DNA of 64,000 bases from Streptomyces cinnamoneus (GTDB taxonomy: Bacteria > Actinomycetota > Actinomycetes > Streptomycetales > Streptomycetaceae), in NCBI RefSeq assembly GCF_002939475.1, contig NZ_PKFQ01000001.1, forward strand, positions 5,267,001 through 5,331,000, written 5' to 3'. This document shows, piece after piece, positions 1 to 8,911 of this stretch. The translations under genes were made by a program, and so were the position numbers. Under the pieces are notes generated by a model. That model searched no databases, was not told the origin of the DNA, and saw nothing but the letters and a program-made list of their open reading frames with translations. Each line of letters opens with the position of its first letter. Positions within the stretch are counted from its first letter, which is position 1.

Positions 1-2079
1 GGGGCAGACCGGGACGGATCCAACTACACCGCGCGGCACCTGCTCGTCCTCGAGGGCCTCGAAGCGGTCCGCAAGCGGCCCGGCATGTACATCGGCTCGA
101 CGGACAGCCGCGGTCTGATGCACTGCCTCTGGGAGATCATCGACAACTCCGTCGACGAGGCCCTCGGCGGGTTCTGCGACCACATCGAGGTGATCCTCCA
201 CGAGGACGGGTCGGTGGAGGTCCGCGACAACGGCCGCGGCATCCCGGTGGACGTCGAGCCCAAGACCGGGCTCTCGGGCGTCGAGGTCGTGATGACCAAG
301 CTGCACGCCGGCGGCAAGTTCGGCGGCGGCTCGTACGCCGCGTCCGGCGGTCTGCACGGCGTCGGCGCCTCCGTCGTCAACGCGCTCTCCGCGCGCCTGG
401 ACGTGGAGGTGGACCGCAACAGCCGGACCCACGCGATCAGCTTCCGGCGCGGCGTCCCCGGGATCTTCACGGAGTCGGGCCCCGACGCGCCCTTCGACCC
501 CGCCAACGGCCTCCTCAAGGGCAAGAAGGTCCCCAAGGCCCGCACCGGCACCCGCGTCCGCTACTGGGCCGACCGCCAGATCTTCCTCAAGGACGCCAAG
601 CTCTCCCTGGAGACGCTCTACGGCCGCGCCCGGCAGACCGCGTTCCTGGTGCCGGGCCTGACGATCGTCGTCCGCGACGAGCGCGAGCTCGACGGCCAGG
701 CCGTCACCGAGGAGACCTTCCGCTACGACGGCGGCATCAGCGAGTTCTGCGAGTACCTCGCCCAGGACAAGGCCGTCTGCGACGTCCTGCGGCTGTCGGG
801 TCAGGGCACCTTCAAGGAGACCGTGCCGGTCCTCGACGACCGCGGGCACATGACCCCGACCGAGGTCACCCGCGAGCTGGGCGTGGACATCGCCCTGCGC
901 TGGGGCACGGGCTACGACGCCACGGTCAAGTCCTTCGTCAACATCATCGCCACCCCCAAGGGCGGCACGCACGTGACGGGCTTCGAGCGCTCGATCACCA
1001 AGACGGTCAACGAGGTGCTGCGCTCCTCCAAGCTGCTGCGCGTGGCCGAGGACGACGTCGTCAAGGACGACGCCATGGAGGGCCTCACGGCGGTCGTCAC
1101 GGTGCGGCTGGCCGAGCCGCAGTTCGAAGGACAGACCAAGGAGGTGCTCGGCACCTCGGCGGCCTCCCGGATCGTGGCCAACGTGGTCGCCAAGGAACTC
1201 AAGGCGTTCCTGACCTCCACCAAGCGGGACGCCAAGCAGCAGGCGCGGGCCGTGCTGGAGAAGGTCGTCGCGGCGGCCCGTACCCGCATCGCGGCCCGGC
1301 AGCACAAGGAGGCCCAGCGGCGGAAGACCGCCCTCGAGTCCTCCTCGCTGCCGGCCAAGCTCGCCGACTGCCGCAGTGACGAGGTCGAGCGCAGCGAGTT
1401 GTTCATCGTCGAGGGCGACTCGGCGCTGGGCACCGCCAAGCTGGCGCGGAACTCCGAGTTCCAGGCGCTGCTGCCGATCCGAGGCAAGATCCTCAACGTT
1501 CAGAAGGCGTCGGTCTCCGACATGCTGAAGAACGCCGAGTGCGGCGCGATCATCCAGGTGATAGGGGCGGGGTCCGGCCGGACCTTCGACATCGACGCGG
1601 CGCGCTACGGCAAGGTCATCTTCCTGGCCGACGCCGATGTGGACGGCGCGCACATCCGGATCCTGCTGCTGACCCTCTTCCAGCGCTACATGCGGCCCAT
1701 GGTGGAGGAGGGCCGGGTCTTCTCCGCGGTCCCCCCGCTGCACCGGGTGGAGCTCACCCACCCCAAGAAGGGGCAGGACAAGTACATCTACACCTACTCC
1801 GACAACGAGCTGCGGCAGACGCTGCTGGAGCTGGAGCGGAAGAACATCCGCTACAAGGAGGGCATCCAGCGCTACAAGGGTCTGGGTGAGATGGACGCCG
1901 ACCAGCTCGCGGAGACCACGATGGACCCGCGCCACCGCACCCTGCGGCGGATCAACATCAGCGACCTGGAGGCGGCGGAGCGCACCTTCGACCTGCTGAT
2001 GGGCAACGAGGTCGCGCCGCGCAAGGAGTTCATCACCAACTCCGCCGCCACGCTCGACCGCTCGCGCATCGACGCCTGA
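1..2079 (+). CDS. parE: DNA topoisomerase IV subunit B (5' truncated by window edge)
   Basis: This is the ATPase and TOPRIM subunit of a type IIA topoisomerase, which relaxes and decatenates chromosomes together with the A subunit encoded at 14228-16687. The frame is open from base 1, so only a short N-terminal piece is missing. GHKL ATPase motifs are visible: DNSVDEA near 139-160, DNGRGIP near 223-245 and GLHGVGASVVNAL near 349-387. The TOPRIM part shows EGDSALG near 1411-1431, PIRGKILNV near 1474-1500 and DADVDGAHIR near 1630-1660. I call it ParE rather than GyrB because it shares a locus with a ParC-like gene, and Streptomyces usually keeps gyrB-gyrA together near the origin; that placement is remembered, not seen. 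The stop codon is TGA. Confidence 0.93.
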   Translation, partial: GADRDGSNYTARHLLVLEGLEAVRKRPGMYIGSTDSRGLMHCLWEIIDNSVDEALGGFCDHIEVILHEDGSVEVRDNGRGIPVDVEPKTGLSGVEVVMTKLHAGGKFGGGSYAASGGLHGVGASVVNALSARLDVEVDRNSRTHAISFRRGVPGIFTESGPDAPFDPANGLLKGKKVPKARTGTRVRYWADRQIFLKDAKLSLETLYGRARQTAFLVPGLTIVVRDERELDGQAVTEETFRYDGGISEFCEYLAQDKAVCDVLRLSGQGTFKETVPVLDDRGHMTPTEVTRELGVDIALRWGTGYDATVKSFVNIIATPKGGTHVTGFERSITKTVNEVLRSSKLLRVAEDDVVKDDAMEGLTAVVTVRLAEPQFEGQTKEVLGTSAASRIVANVVAKELKAFLTSTKRDAKQQARAVLEKVVAAARTRIAARQHKEAQRRKTALESSSLPAKLADCRSDEVERSELFIVEGDSALGTAKLARNSEFQALLPIRGKILNVQKASVSDMLKNAECGAIIQVIGAGSGRTFDIDAARYGKVIFLADADVDGAHIRILLLTLFQRYMRPMVEEGRVFSAVPPLHRVELTHPKKGQDKYIYTYSDNELRQTLLELERKNIRYKEGIQRYKGLGEMDADQLAETTMDPRHRTLRRINISDLEAAERTFDLLMGNEVAPRKEFITNSAATLDRSRIDA

Positions 2080-2085
2080 CCTCGG

Positions 2086-2127
2086 GGCCTGGTCCGGGCC
2101 CCTGACCTCGGGGTCCTGGCCCAGGCC
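2086..2127 (+). terminator. Possible imperfect hairpin downstream of parE
   Basis: GGCCTGG at 2086-2092 can pair with CCAGGCC at 2121-2127, and inner GGCCCC and GGGGTCC tracts can pair with mismatches. It starts just 7 bases after the parE stop and has no T-tract, as is common in Streptomyces. The pairing is imperfect, so the call is weak. Confidence 0.35.
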
Positions 2128-2144
2128 CTGACCGCGGGTCCGTG

Positions 2145-2217
2145 ACCCGTCCGCCGTCGGGCACCCGTCCGCCGTCGGGCACCCGTCCGCCGTCGGGTAC
2201 CCGTCCGGCCGTCGGGC
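2145..2217. repeat. Four tandem 18-bp repeats in the parE 3' intergenic region
   Basis: The unit ACCCGTCCGCCGTCGGGC occurs at 2145-2162, 2163-2180 and 2181-2198 (last base T), and as a 19-base copy with one extra G at 2199-2217. The repeats lie between parE and the kinase gene at 2406. They can be read as a Thr-Arg-Pro-Pro-Ser-Gly peptide, but no plausible gene contains them. They most likely arose by slippage. The rest of the 2080-2405 gap shows no gene. Confidence 0.9.
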
Positions 2218-2405
2218 ACCTGATGTCCTCCACCTCCGGGTGGAGGCGGTTCTCCACCCGCGCTCCACCCCGAACCCACCCGTACGCCGATCCCGTCCGA
2301 GGGCCGGCTGCGTACCGTCGGACGTGTCGTTGATCCGTGCCGAGGCGCGGGGCGCCCGGGCTCCGCGCGGGCGCCGGCGGACACATCCGGACGGGAGGAG
2401 ACGCG

Positions 2406-3569
2406 GTGCCGATCGAGAACTGGACCGAGTGGCCCACCCGTGAGGCGCTCTCCTCGTTGGGCGTGCCGCGCCGCCGCCAGGTGATGGCGTGGCTGATACG
2501 GCTGGGCCTGGCCGGGCTGTTCCTGTGGCAGGTGTTGCGCGAGGGCGTCTTCCGCGGGTGGGGCTTCGGGGTCCTCGCCGCCGGTGTCCTGCTCTGCGCC
2601 GTCGCCATCCGCTGCTGTTACCGCACGACGCTGGAGCGGCGCCTGTGGACGTCGGTCGGGTTGCTGGCGGTGCTGGTCGTGACGGGGGCGGCCGCGCAGG
2701 CAGGGGGGTCGCACGTCGGGGCCACCGGTGTGTGGTGCGTCGCGGCGGCCGTCGCCGTGGAGCGGCTTCCGCTGGGATACGGGCTGGCTCTCGCGGGGGT
2801 CGCCATGGGGGCGTATGCCCTGGTGAGCGAGAAGAGCGTGCCGGGCACCGCGGGGACGGTGGCCGGGGTGCTGCTCATCGGGTACGCGCTGCGGCTGGAC
2901 GAGGAGGCGCGGGGGGCCGGCTTCCGGCTGCTGGCCCAGGAGCGGGCGGCGCGCCGGGCGGAGGCGGAGTCCGCGGCGCTGGCGGAGCGGGCCCGGATCG
3001 CCCGGGAGATCCACGACGTGCTCGCCCACAGCCTCTCCGCGCAGCTCGTCCACCTGGAGGCGGCACGGCTGCTGATAGAGAGCGGGGCGGAGCGGCAGCG
3101 GGTCCTGGAGCGGGTCACGGCCGCGCGGGGGATGGCGCGGGAGGGGCTGGCGGAGACCCGCCAGGCACTGTCTGCCCTGCGCGGCGAGATGACCCGGGCG
3201 GAGGACTTCCTGCGGGAGGTGACGGCGACGGAGGGGGCACGGCTGGAGGTGACGGGGGAGGCGCGCACCCTGCCGGCGGAGGCGGGGCTGGCCGTGCGCA
3301 GAGCCGCCCAGGAGGCGCTGACCAATGTGCGCAAGCACGCTCCGGGAGCGCAGGTGGAGGTGAGATTCACCTATCTGGAGCGAGAAGTCGAGCTGTGGGT
3401 CCGTGACGGCGGGGCGCGGGCGGCGGTGGGCGGCCTGGCGGCGTCCGGAGCCGGGTACGGTCTGCTCGGGATGCGGGAGCGCGCCGAACTGCTCGGCGGC
3501 ACGCTGGAGGCCGGGCCCGCCGGCCCGGACGAGGAGGGGTTCGTGGTGTGTCTGCGGGTGCCGGCGTGA
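2406..3569 (+). CDS. NarL-type sensor histidine kinase
   Basis: This is a membrane sensor kinase of the HisKA_3/NarX-like class, 387 residues. Start GTG 2406 is chosen because GGGAGGAG lies 5 bases upstream; an earlier in-frame ATG at 2337 has no such site. Hydrophobic segments fill roughly residues 25-150, giving several membrane spans and little extracellular sensing domain. The dimerisation helix carries the phosphoacceptor in EIHDVLAHSLSAQ (His203), and a HATPase domain follows with NVRKHAPGA (N box) and GYGLLGMRERAELLGG (G box). The stop overlaps the start of the response regulator (TGATG), so the two are translationally coupled. The stimulus is unknown. Confidence 0.88.
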   Translation: MPIENWTEWPTREALSSLGVPRRRQVMAWLIRLGLAGLFLWQVLREGVFRGWGFGVLAAGVLLCAVAIRCCYRTTLERRLWTSVGLLAVLVVTGAAAQAGGSHVGATGVWCVAAAVAVERLPLGYGLALAGVAMGAYALVSEKSVPGTAGTVAGVLLIGYALRLDEEARGAGFRLLAQERAARRAEAESAALAERARIAREIHDVLAHSLSAQLVHLEAARLLIESGAERQRVLERVTAARGMAREGLAETRQALSALRGEMTRAEDFLREVTATEGARLEVTGEARTLPAEAGLAVRRAAQEALTNVRKHAPGAQVEVRFTYLEREVELWVRDGGARAAVGGLAASGAGYGLLGMRERAELLGGTLEAGPAGPDEEGFVVCLRVPA

Positions 3570-4342
3570 TGGCTGGTGGTGGTCCGAGTGGGGGGAGCGG
3601 GGCCGGCGGCCCGGGGAGCGGGGGCGACCTGGGTGGTGGGGGCGGGGCGGAGCGGAGGGCCGCGCGGGTGGTGGTCGTCGACGACCAGACCGTTGTGCGC
3701 GAGGGCATCGTGATGCTGCTGGGGCTGTTGCCCGGCATCGAGGTCGTGGGTTCGGCGGGTGACGGGCTGGAGGCGGTGCGGGTGGTCGCCGAGCAGGCCC
3801 CGGACGTGGTGCTGATGGACCTGCGGATGCCGCGCTGCGACGGAGTGGAGGCGACGCGGCGCATCCGCTCCGAGTTCCCGGGCACCCAGGTCGTGGTGCT
3901 CACCACGTACGCCGACGACGACTCGCTCTTCCCGGCGCTCCAGGCCGGAGCCCGTGGCTATCTCACCAAGGACGCCGGCGGTGACGAGATCGTCAGGGCG
4001 GTGAACCATGTGATGTCGGGGGAGGCGGGTCTGTCGCCGAAGGTGCAACTGCGGTTGCTGGAGCGTCTTTCCACGCCGGGGGCCGAGCTGTCGGCAGCCG
4101 GGCCGGCGGCGCCCCGGGAACTGCCAGACGGGCTGACCGTCCGTGAGGCGGAGGTGCTCTCCCTGGTCGCCGAAGGGCTGTCGAACGGCGAGATCGCCCG
4201 TCGCCTCCAGGTGAGCACGGCGACGGTGAAGACGCACATCAACAACCTGTTCGCCAAGACCGGGGTGCGCGACCGGGCCCAGGCGGTGCGGTACGCCTTC
4301 CGCCAAGGCATCGCGCAACCCCCGGGAACCCCCATCACCTGA
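3569..4342 (+). CDS. NarL/FixJ-family response regulator
   Basis: This is the cognate regulator of the preceding kinase, 257 residues, with its ATG overlapping that gene's TGA. The first ~33 residues are an unusual glycine/serine-rich tail (MAGGGPSGGSGAGGPGSGG) before the receiver domain. The receiver shows VVVVDDQ and phosphoacceptor Asp84 in VLMDLRMP, then the conserved Thr and Lys in VLTTYAD and LTKDAG. The C-terminal LuxR-type helix-turn-helix reads LTVREAEVLSLVAEGLSNGEIA followed by VSTATVKTHINNLFAK. It binds DNA as a dimer when phosphorylated; targets are not evident. An internal GTG start that removes the Gly-rich tail is possible but has no visible ribosome site. Confidence 0.9.
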   Translation: MAGGGPSGGSGAGGPGSGGDLGGGGGAERRAARVVVVDDQTVVREGIVMLLGLLPGIEVVGSAGDGLEAVRVVAEQAPDVVLMDLRMPRCDGVEATRRIRSEFPGTQVVVLTTYADDDSLFPALQAGARGYLTKDAGGDEIVRAVNHVMSGEAGLSPKVQLRLLERLSTPGAELSAAGPAAPRELPDGLTVREAEVLSLVAEGLSNGEIARRLQVSTATVKTHINNLFAKTGVRDRAQAVRYAFRQGIAQPPGTPIT

Positions 4343-4437
4343 TGGAGTGAACGTCCGGTGGTGAACGGCGCCGGATCTCTCCTGTCTGTCCATCCTTGGG
4401 CACGCGGCCAACGGGGTCGGCGACCGAGGAGAGTTCT

Positions 4438-4902
4438 GTGGGCAAGAGAGAAGGGCGCCGTGCCGTAACGGTTCAGCCGCCGACCGGCGCGGAGTCCCCT
4501 CATGACGCGGCCGGTATCTACCGGGAGGTCCAGCGCAGCGCCGCCTTCCGGGAAGTCCGGGGCCGATACCGCCGGTTCGTCTTCCCCGCGACCGTAGCGT
4601 TCCTCCTCTGGTACCTGGCGTATGTGCTGGCCGCGACCCTGGCGCCGGAGGTCATGGCCCGGCCCGTCATGGGCGCGCTCAACGTGGCGATGCTGGCCGG
4701 GCTCGCGCAGTTCGCCAGTACCTTCCTGCTGACCTGGGCCTACGCCCGCCATGCCCGGCTGCGGCGGGATCCGGCCGCGATGGAGCTGCGCTGGGCCGTC
4801 ACCCTGGAGACCCTGCAGGACACCCGGCCGCGCCGGCTGGAGCTCCCGGCGGGGAGGGGGCCGGCGGCGTGGCGCCCGGCCGGTGGGGGCGACGTCCGGT
4901 GA
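4438..4902 (+). CDS. DUF485 family membrane protein (symporter partner)
   Basis: This is a 154-residue protein with two membrane helices, around residues 44-66 and 78-101, in the arrangement typical of DUF485. The conserved motif FPATVAFLLWYLAYVLAATLAP is present. Start GTG 4438 follows GAGGAGA by a short spacer. DUF485 genes normally sit directly upstream of acetate/cation symporters, as here, where the stop overlaps the next start (GTGA). It probably assists assembly or activity of that symporter; the biochemical role is not established. The C-terminal ~40 residues are Arg/Pro/Gly-rich and poorly conserved in appearance. Confidence 0.85.
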   Translation: MGKREGRRAVTVQPPTGAESPHDAAGIYREVQRSAAFREVRGRYRRFVFPATVAFLLWYLAYVLAATLAPEVMARPVMGALNVAMLAGLAQFASTFLLTWAYARHARLRRDPAAMELRWAVTLETLQDTRPRRLELPAGRGPAAWRPAGGGDVR

Positions 4903-6494
4903 ACGGGGACCATCAGGGCCTTGCCCTGACCCTGTTCAGTGTCTTCGTCGTCGTGGCTCTCGCCATCAGCACGTGGTTCGGGCGGGAACGGCAGGGCACC
5001 CCTGAGGAGTTCTATGCGGGCGGCCGTCTCTTCTCTCCCATGGAGAATGGTTTCGCCATCGCCGGCGACTACATGTCCGCCGCTTCCTTCCTCGGCATCT
5101 CCGGGCTCATCGCGCTCTACGGCTACGACGGCATGCTCTACTCCGTGGGCTTCCTGGTGGCCTGGCTCGTCGTGTTGTTCCTGGTCGCCGAACTCGTCCG
5201 TAACTGCGGCCGCTTCACCCTCGCCGACGTCCTGGCCGCCCGGTTGCGCGAGAGGCCCGTACGGATCGCCGCCGGAGCCTCCTCCGTCGTCGTCTCCGTG
5301 CTCTACCTCGTCGCCCAGATGGTCGGTGCGGGGAGCCTGGTGGCCCTGCTGCTGGGCGGCACCGACGGACGGGCCCGCGGCTGGACGGTCGTCGCCGTGG
5401 GAGCGCTGATGGTCGTGTACGTCACGGTGGGAGGCATGCGGGCCACGACCTGGATCCAGATCGTCAAGGCCGTGCTGCTCATGGGCGGCACCGCCACCCT
5501 CACGGTGCTCGTGCTGGTCCGCTTCCACGGCGACGTCTCCGCCCTGCTGGGTACGGCCGCCGACCGCAGCGGCCACGGCCGGGCCTTCCTCGCGCCGGGG
5601 CTGCGCTACGGCCACGACCTCACCTCCAGGCTGGACTTCATCAGCCTGGGCCTCGCGCTCGTCCTGGGAACGGCGGGCCTGCCGCACATCCTCTCGCGCT
5701 TCTCCACGGTGCCGACCGCCCGTGCCGCCCGCCGTTCGGTGGTCTGGTCCATCGGCCTCATCGGCGGCTTCTACCTGATGACCATCGTGCTCGGCTTCGG
5801 CGCCGCGGCGGTCCTGGGCAGTGACGCCGTGCGGGCCTCCAGCGCCGCCGGCAACACGGCCGTCCCCCTGCTGGCCCTCGACCTCGGCGGAGGCGCGGGT
5901 TCCACGGGCGGAACGATCCTGTTCGCCGTCGTCGCGGCGATCGCCTTCGCCACCATCCTCGCGGTGGTCGCCGGCGTCACCCTGGCGTCCTCCGCCTCGG
6001 TCGCCCACGACCTCTACGGCACGCTGAGACGCCGCGGGGGCCGGGCGCCCCGCGACGAGGTGACGGTCGCGCGGGCGGCCGCCGCCGGCACCGGGGTGGT
6101 CGCCATCGGGCTCGGGCTGCTCGCCCAGAACCTCAACGTGGCGTTCCTGGTGGGCCTCGCCTTCGCCGTCGCCGCCTCGGCGAACCTGCCCGTGCTGCTG
6201 TACTCGCTCTTCTGGCACCGGTTCACCACCCGTGGCGCGGTGTGGTCCGTCTACGGCGGCCTCGTCCCGGCCGTGGTGCTCGTCCTGTTCTCCCCGGTCG
6301 TCTCCGGCGCGCCGGACGCCGTCTTCCCCGGACTGGACTTCCGGCTCTTCCCACTGGAGAACCCGGGCCTGGTGTCCGTACCCCTCGGTTTCCTCGCCGG
6401 CTGGGCCGGCACCGTGACCTCGCGCCAAGGCGCCGACGCCGCCGCCCACGCGGAGAGCGAGGTGCGCTCCCTCACCGGTGCCGGGGCGGCCTGA
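4899..6494 (+). CDS. actP: Sodium:solute symporter, ActP-like acetate permease
   Basis: This is a 531-residue SSS-family transporter with about 13 predicted membrane helices, likely driving uptake of acetate or another short carboxylate with a cation. The ActP signatures are EEFYAGGRLFSPMENGFAIA near residues 32-51 and the following DYMSAASFLGISGLIALYGYDG. Further conserved segments are YLVAQMVGAGSL and GTAGLPHILSRF. GTG 4899 overlaps the DUF485 stop, so the two genes form an operon. The gene converges with a CitB/CitA-like two-component pair only 24 bases downstream, which may respond to a carboxylate, but regulation of this operon by that pair is inference. Exact substrate is not provable from sequence. 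Confidence 0.85.
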   Translation: MNGDHQGLALTLFSVFVVVALAISTWFGRERQGTPEEFYAGGRLFSPMENGFAIAGDYMSAASFLGISGLIALYGYDGMLYSVGFLVAWLVVLFLVAELVRNCGRFTLADVLAARLRERPVRIAAGASSVVVSVLYLVAQMVGAGSLVALLLGGTDGRARGWTVVAVGALMVVYVTVGGMRATTWIQIVKAVLLMGGTATLTVLVLVRFHGDVSALLGTAADRSGHGRAFLAPGLRYGHDLTSRLDFISLGLALVLGTAGLPHILSRFSTVPTARAARRSVVWSIGLIGGFYLMTIVLGFGAAAVLGSDAVRASSAAGNTAVPLLALDLGGGAGSTGGTILFAVVAAIAFATILAVVAGVTLASSASVAHDLYGTLRRRGGRAPRDEVTVARAAAAGTGVVAIGLGLLAQNLNVAFLVGLAFAVAASANLPVLLYSLFWHRFTTRGAVWSVYGGLVPAVVLVLFSPVVSGAPDAVFPGLDFRLFPLENPGLVSVPLGFLAGWAGTVTSRQGADAAAHAESEVRSLTGAGAA

Positions 6495-6518
6495 ACGACC
6501 ACGCCCGCAAGACGGCCG

Positions 6519-7196
6519 TTACCGCCGTGACCAGGCGTAACGATGCTCCGGCCGGCCCGTCTCGCCGTACTTGAGCGTCAGGCTCAGCCGCCCCGACTCC
6601 TGCAGTCGCTTGAGGTAGCGCTGGGCGGTCGAACGGCTCAGGCCGGAGCGCTCCGCCACCTCGTGCGCCGACAGCGGGCACGCCGCGTCCGACAGCACCC
6701 GGCGGATCAGGTCAGCCGTGGGTGCGGAGTGGCCCTTGGGCAGGGGAGTGGTGGTGGAGGCGGTGCGCAGGGTCCCGAAGATCCGGTCGACCTGGTCCTG
6801 CCCGGCCTCCCCGGCGCCCTCGATGGTCCGGCGCAGCTGTGCGTAGGCCTCCAGCTTCACCCGCAGTCCCGGGAAGGAGAACGGCTTCACCAGGTACTGC
6901 AGGGCGCCGTAGCGCATGGCCGTCTGCACGGTGGTCACGTCGCGGGCGGCGGTGACCATGATCACGTCGGTGTGGTGGCCCAGCTGCCGGATGCGGCGGA
7001 CCAGCGACAGCCCCGTCTCGTCCGGCAGGTAGTGGTCCAGCAGGACCAGGTCGACGCCGCCCCGCTCCAGGACCGTCAGGGCGTCCGCCGCGTTGTGGGC
7101 CCGCGCCCTGACACGGAATCCCGGAATCCGGGCGACGTAGGCGGCGTTGATCTCGGCGACGCGGAAATCGTCGTCCACCACCAGGACCTCGATCAT
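6519..7196 (-). CDS. CitB/DcuR-family response regulator
   Basis: This is a 225-residue regulator of the family that controls carboxylate metabolism. The receiver domain begins MIEVLVVDDDFRVAEIN with phosphoacceptor Asp54 in VLLDHYLPDE and the conserved Lys in YLVKPFSF. The C-terminal half has a helix-turn-helix with SAHEVAERSGLSRSTAQRYL, characteristic of this family rather than of OmpR or NarL types. Its ATG overlaps the upstream kinase stop by 4 bases (ATGA), so kinase and regulator are one operon. It converges tail-to-tail with the symporter gene. Targets probably include nearby transport genes, which is inference. Confidence 0.88.
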   Translation of the reverse strand: MIEVLVVDDDFRVAEINAAYVARIPGFRVRARAHNAADALTVLERGGVDLVLLDHYLPDETGLSLVRRIRQLGHHTDVIMVTAARDVTTVQTAMRYGALQYLVKPFSFPGLRVKLEAYAQLRRTIEGAGEAGQDQVDRIFGTLRTASTTTPLPKGHSAPTADLIRRVLSDAACPLSAHEVAERSGLSRSTAQRYLKRLQESGRLSLTLKYGETGRPEHRYAWSRR

Positions 7197-8911
7197 TGGT
7201 TCACTCCTTCGAGCGGTCTCGGTGCGCGCGACGGCTCTTCCGGTCCCGGCGCTCCAGGCCGGCTCCCTTCCGGATCACGCGCTTCCCGCAGGAGCGCTTC
7301 CCCGTCCGGCCCTCGCCCGCCAAGTTCCTCCGTACGCAGGGCTTCCGGCAGTTCCACCGTGAACACCGCGCCCCCGCCCGGCCGTTCTCCCACCCGGGCC
7401 GACCCGCCGTAGCGCTCCGCGAGCCGCCGCACCAGGGACAGGCCCAGCCCACGGGGCCGGTGCGGGGCCGGCTCCTTGGTGGACCAGCCGTCGGCGAACA
7501 CCAGCTCGCGGACCTCCTCCGGGACCCCCGGCCCGTTGTCCGCGACGGTCAGGACGACCGTGGCCCCCACGGCCCGCAGCTCGACCTCCACGAAGGGGCC
7601 GGGGCAGGGGCCGGCGGCGTCCAGCGCGTTGTCCACGAGGTTCCCGAGCACGGTGACCAGGTCCCTGGGGTCCACCACCCGTTCGGGCAGACGCGTGCCC
7701 GCACTCACCCGCAGGGCCACGCCGCGCTCCGCCGCCACCGCGCTCTTGCCCACCAGCAGTGCGCTGACCAGCGGTTCCTGCACGCGCTCGGTGACCTGCT
7801 CGGCCGTGGCCCGGTGCGCTCCGGTGACCTCGGCCACGAAGTCCACCGCTTCCTCGTACATCCCCAGCTCCAGCAGGCCCAGGAGCGTGTGCAGGCGGTT
7901 GGCGTGCTCGTGGTCCTGGGCCCGCAGGGCCTCGGTCAGCCCCCGGGTGCCGTCCAGCTCCCGTCCCAGCTGCTCCAGCTCGGTACGGTCGCGCAGCGTC
8001 GCGACGGTGCCGCCGTCGGCCGTGTCCATGCGGTTGGCGACCAGCACCCGCCCGCCCGAGACGATCAGCAGGTCCTGACCGGCCACCCGCCCGGTCAGCA
8101 CCTCGGTGGTCCGTCCCGGCGGCAGCACGGCCTCCAGCGGCTGCCCGACGACGTCCGGACCCAGCCCGAGCAGGCGCCGGGCGGCGTCGTTGACCAGCCG
8201 CACCCGGCCGCGCCGGTCCAGGGCGACCACGCCCTCGCGGATGCCGTGCAGCATGGCCTCCCGCTCGTCGAGCAGCGCGGAGATCTCCGAGAGCTCGATG
8301 CCGTGGGTGCGCTTGCGCAGCCGCCACGAGAGGGCGAAGGCGGCCAGTGCCCCGGCCGCCAGCGCCGCGCCCGCGCCCACGAGGATGCCGGGCAGGGCGT
8401 GCAGCAGCAGGTCGCGCACGTCGCCGTAGGCGATGCCGACGGACACGGCGCCGACGATCGCGCCCTCGCCGTCGCGCAGCGGGACCTTGCCGCGGGCCGA
8501 GCGGCCCAGTGTGCCGCTCTCGATGCCCGTCCACTCGCGTCCGCCCAGGGCCTGCCCCGGATCGGTGCTGACGTGCCGGCCGATCTCGGCGGGGGTGGTG
8601 TGGGAGTAGCGGATGCCCCGCGTGTCGACGACGACCACGTAACTGGCGTCCGTGGCCAGCCGGATGCGTTCCGCGGCGGCCTGTACGGGGCCCTCGGGAT
8701 CGGGCGGGCCGGCCAGCACGGCGTGGGCGATGCCGGGTTGTGCGGCGGTGGCCTGGGCTATGGCCAGCGCCCGGTGCTCCGCCTGGTCGTCGAGCTGGGC
8801 GCCGAGCGGTTCGAGGAAGAGACCGGTGGCGAGCGCGGTGACGCCCGTGGTGATCACGAGCTGGACCGACAGGACGTGGGCGGAGACGCGACGGGGCCAC
8901 CGGGGGCGCAT
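7193..8911 (-). CDS. CitA/DcuS-family sensor histidine kinase
   Basis: This is a 572-residue membrane kinase. A first transmembrane helix lies near residues 11-33, followed by an extracellular sCACHE/PAS-like ligand domain to about residue 170 (including VVVVDTRGIRYSHTTP and VSVGIAYGDV) and a second helix near 171-198. A cytoplasmic PAS domain follows (AMLHGIREGVVALDRRG), then a SpoOB-type phosphoacceptor helix with DHEHANRLHTLLGLLELG (His334). The HATPase domain has NLVDNALDA and DNGPGVP. The family senses citrate, malate, fumarate and similar carboxylates. It is divergent from the ABC transporter at 9211 and overlaps its own regulator. Start ATG 8911 gives a short basic N-terminus. Confidence 0.87.
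   Translation of the reverse strand: MRPRWPRRVSAHVLSVQLVITTGVTALATGLFLEPLGAQLDDQAEHRALAIAQATAAQPGIAHAVLAGPPDPEGPVQAAAERIRLATDASYVVVVDTRGIRYSHTTPAEIGRHVSTDPGQALGGREWTGIESGTLGRSARGKVPLRDGEGAIVGAVSVGIAYGDVRDLLLHALPGILVGAGAALAAGALAAFALSWRLRKRTHGIELSEISALLDEREAMLHGIREGVVALDRRGRVRLVNDAARRLLGLGPDVVGQPLEAVLPPGRTTEVLTGRVAGQDLLIVSGGRVLVANRMDTADGGTVATLRDRTELEQLGRELDGTRGLTEALRAQDHEHANRLHTLLGLLELGMYEEAVDFVAEVTGAHRATAEQVTERVQEPLVSALLVGKSAVAAERGVALRVSAGTRLPERVVDPRDLVTVLGNLVDNALDAAGPCPGPFVEVELRAVGATVVLTVADNGPGVPEEVRELVFADGWSTKEPAPHRPRGLGLSLVRRLAERYGGSARVGERPGGGAVFTVELPEALRTEELGGRGPDGEALLREARDPEGSRPGAPGPEEPSRAPRPLEGVNQ

Noticed and set aside
2145-2217. CRISPR-like array
   Set aside because: The repeats are directly adjacent with no spacers and there are no cas genes; it is a plain tandem repeat.
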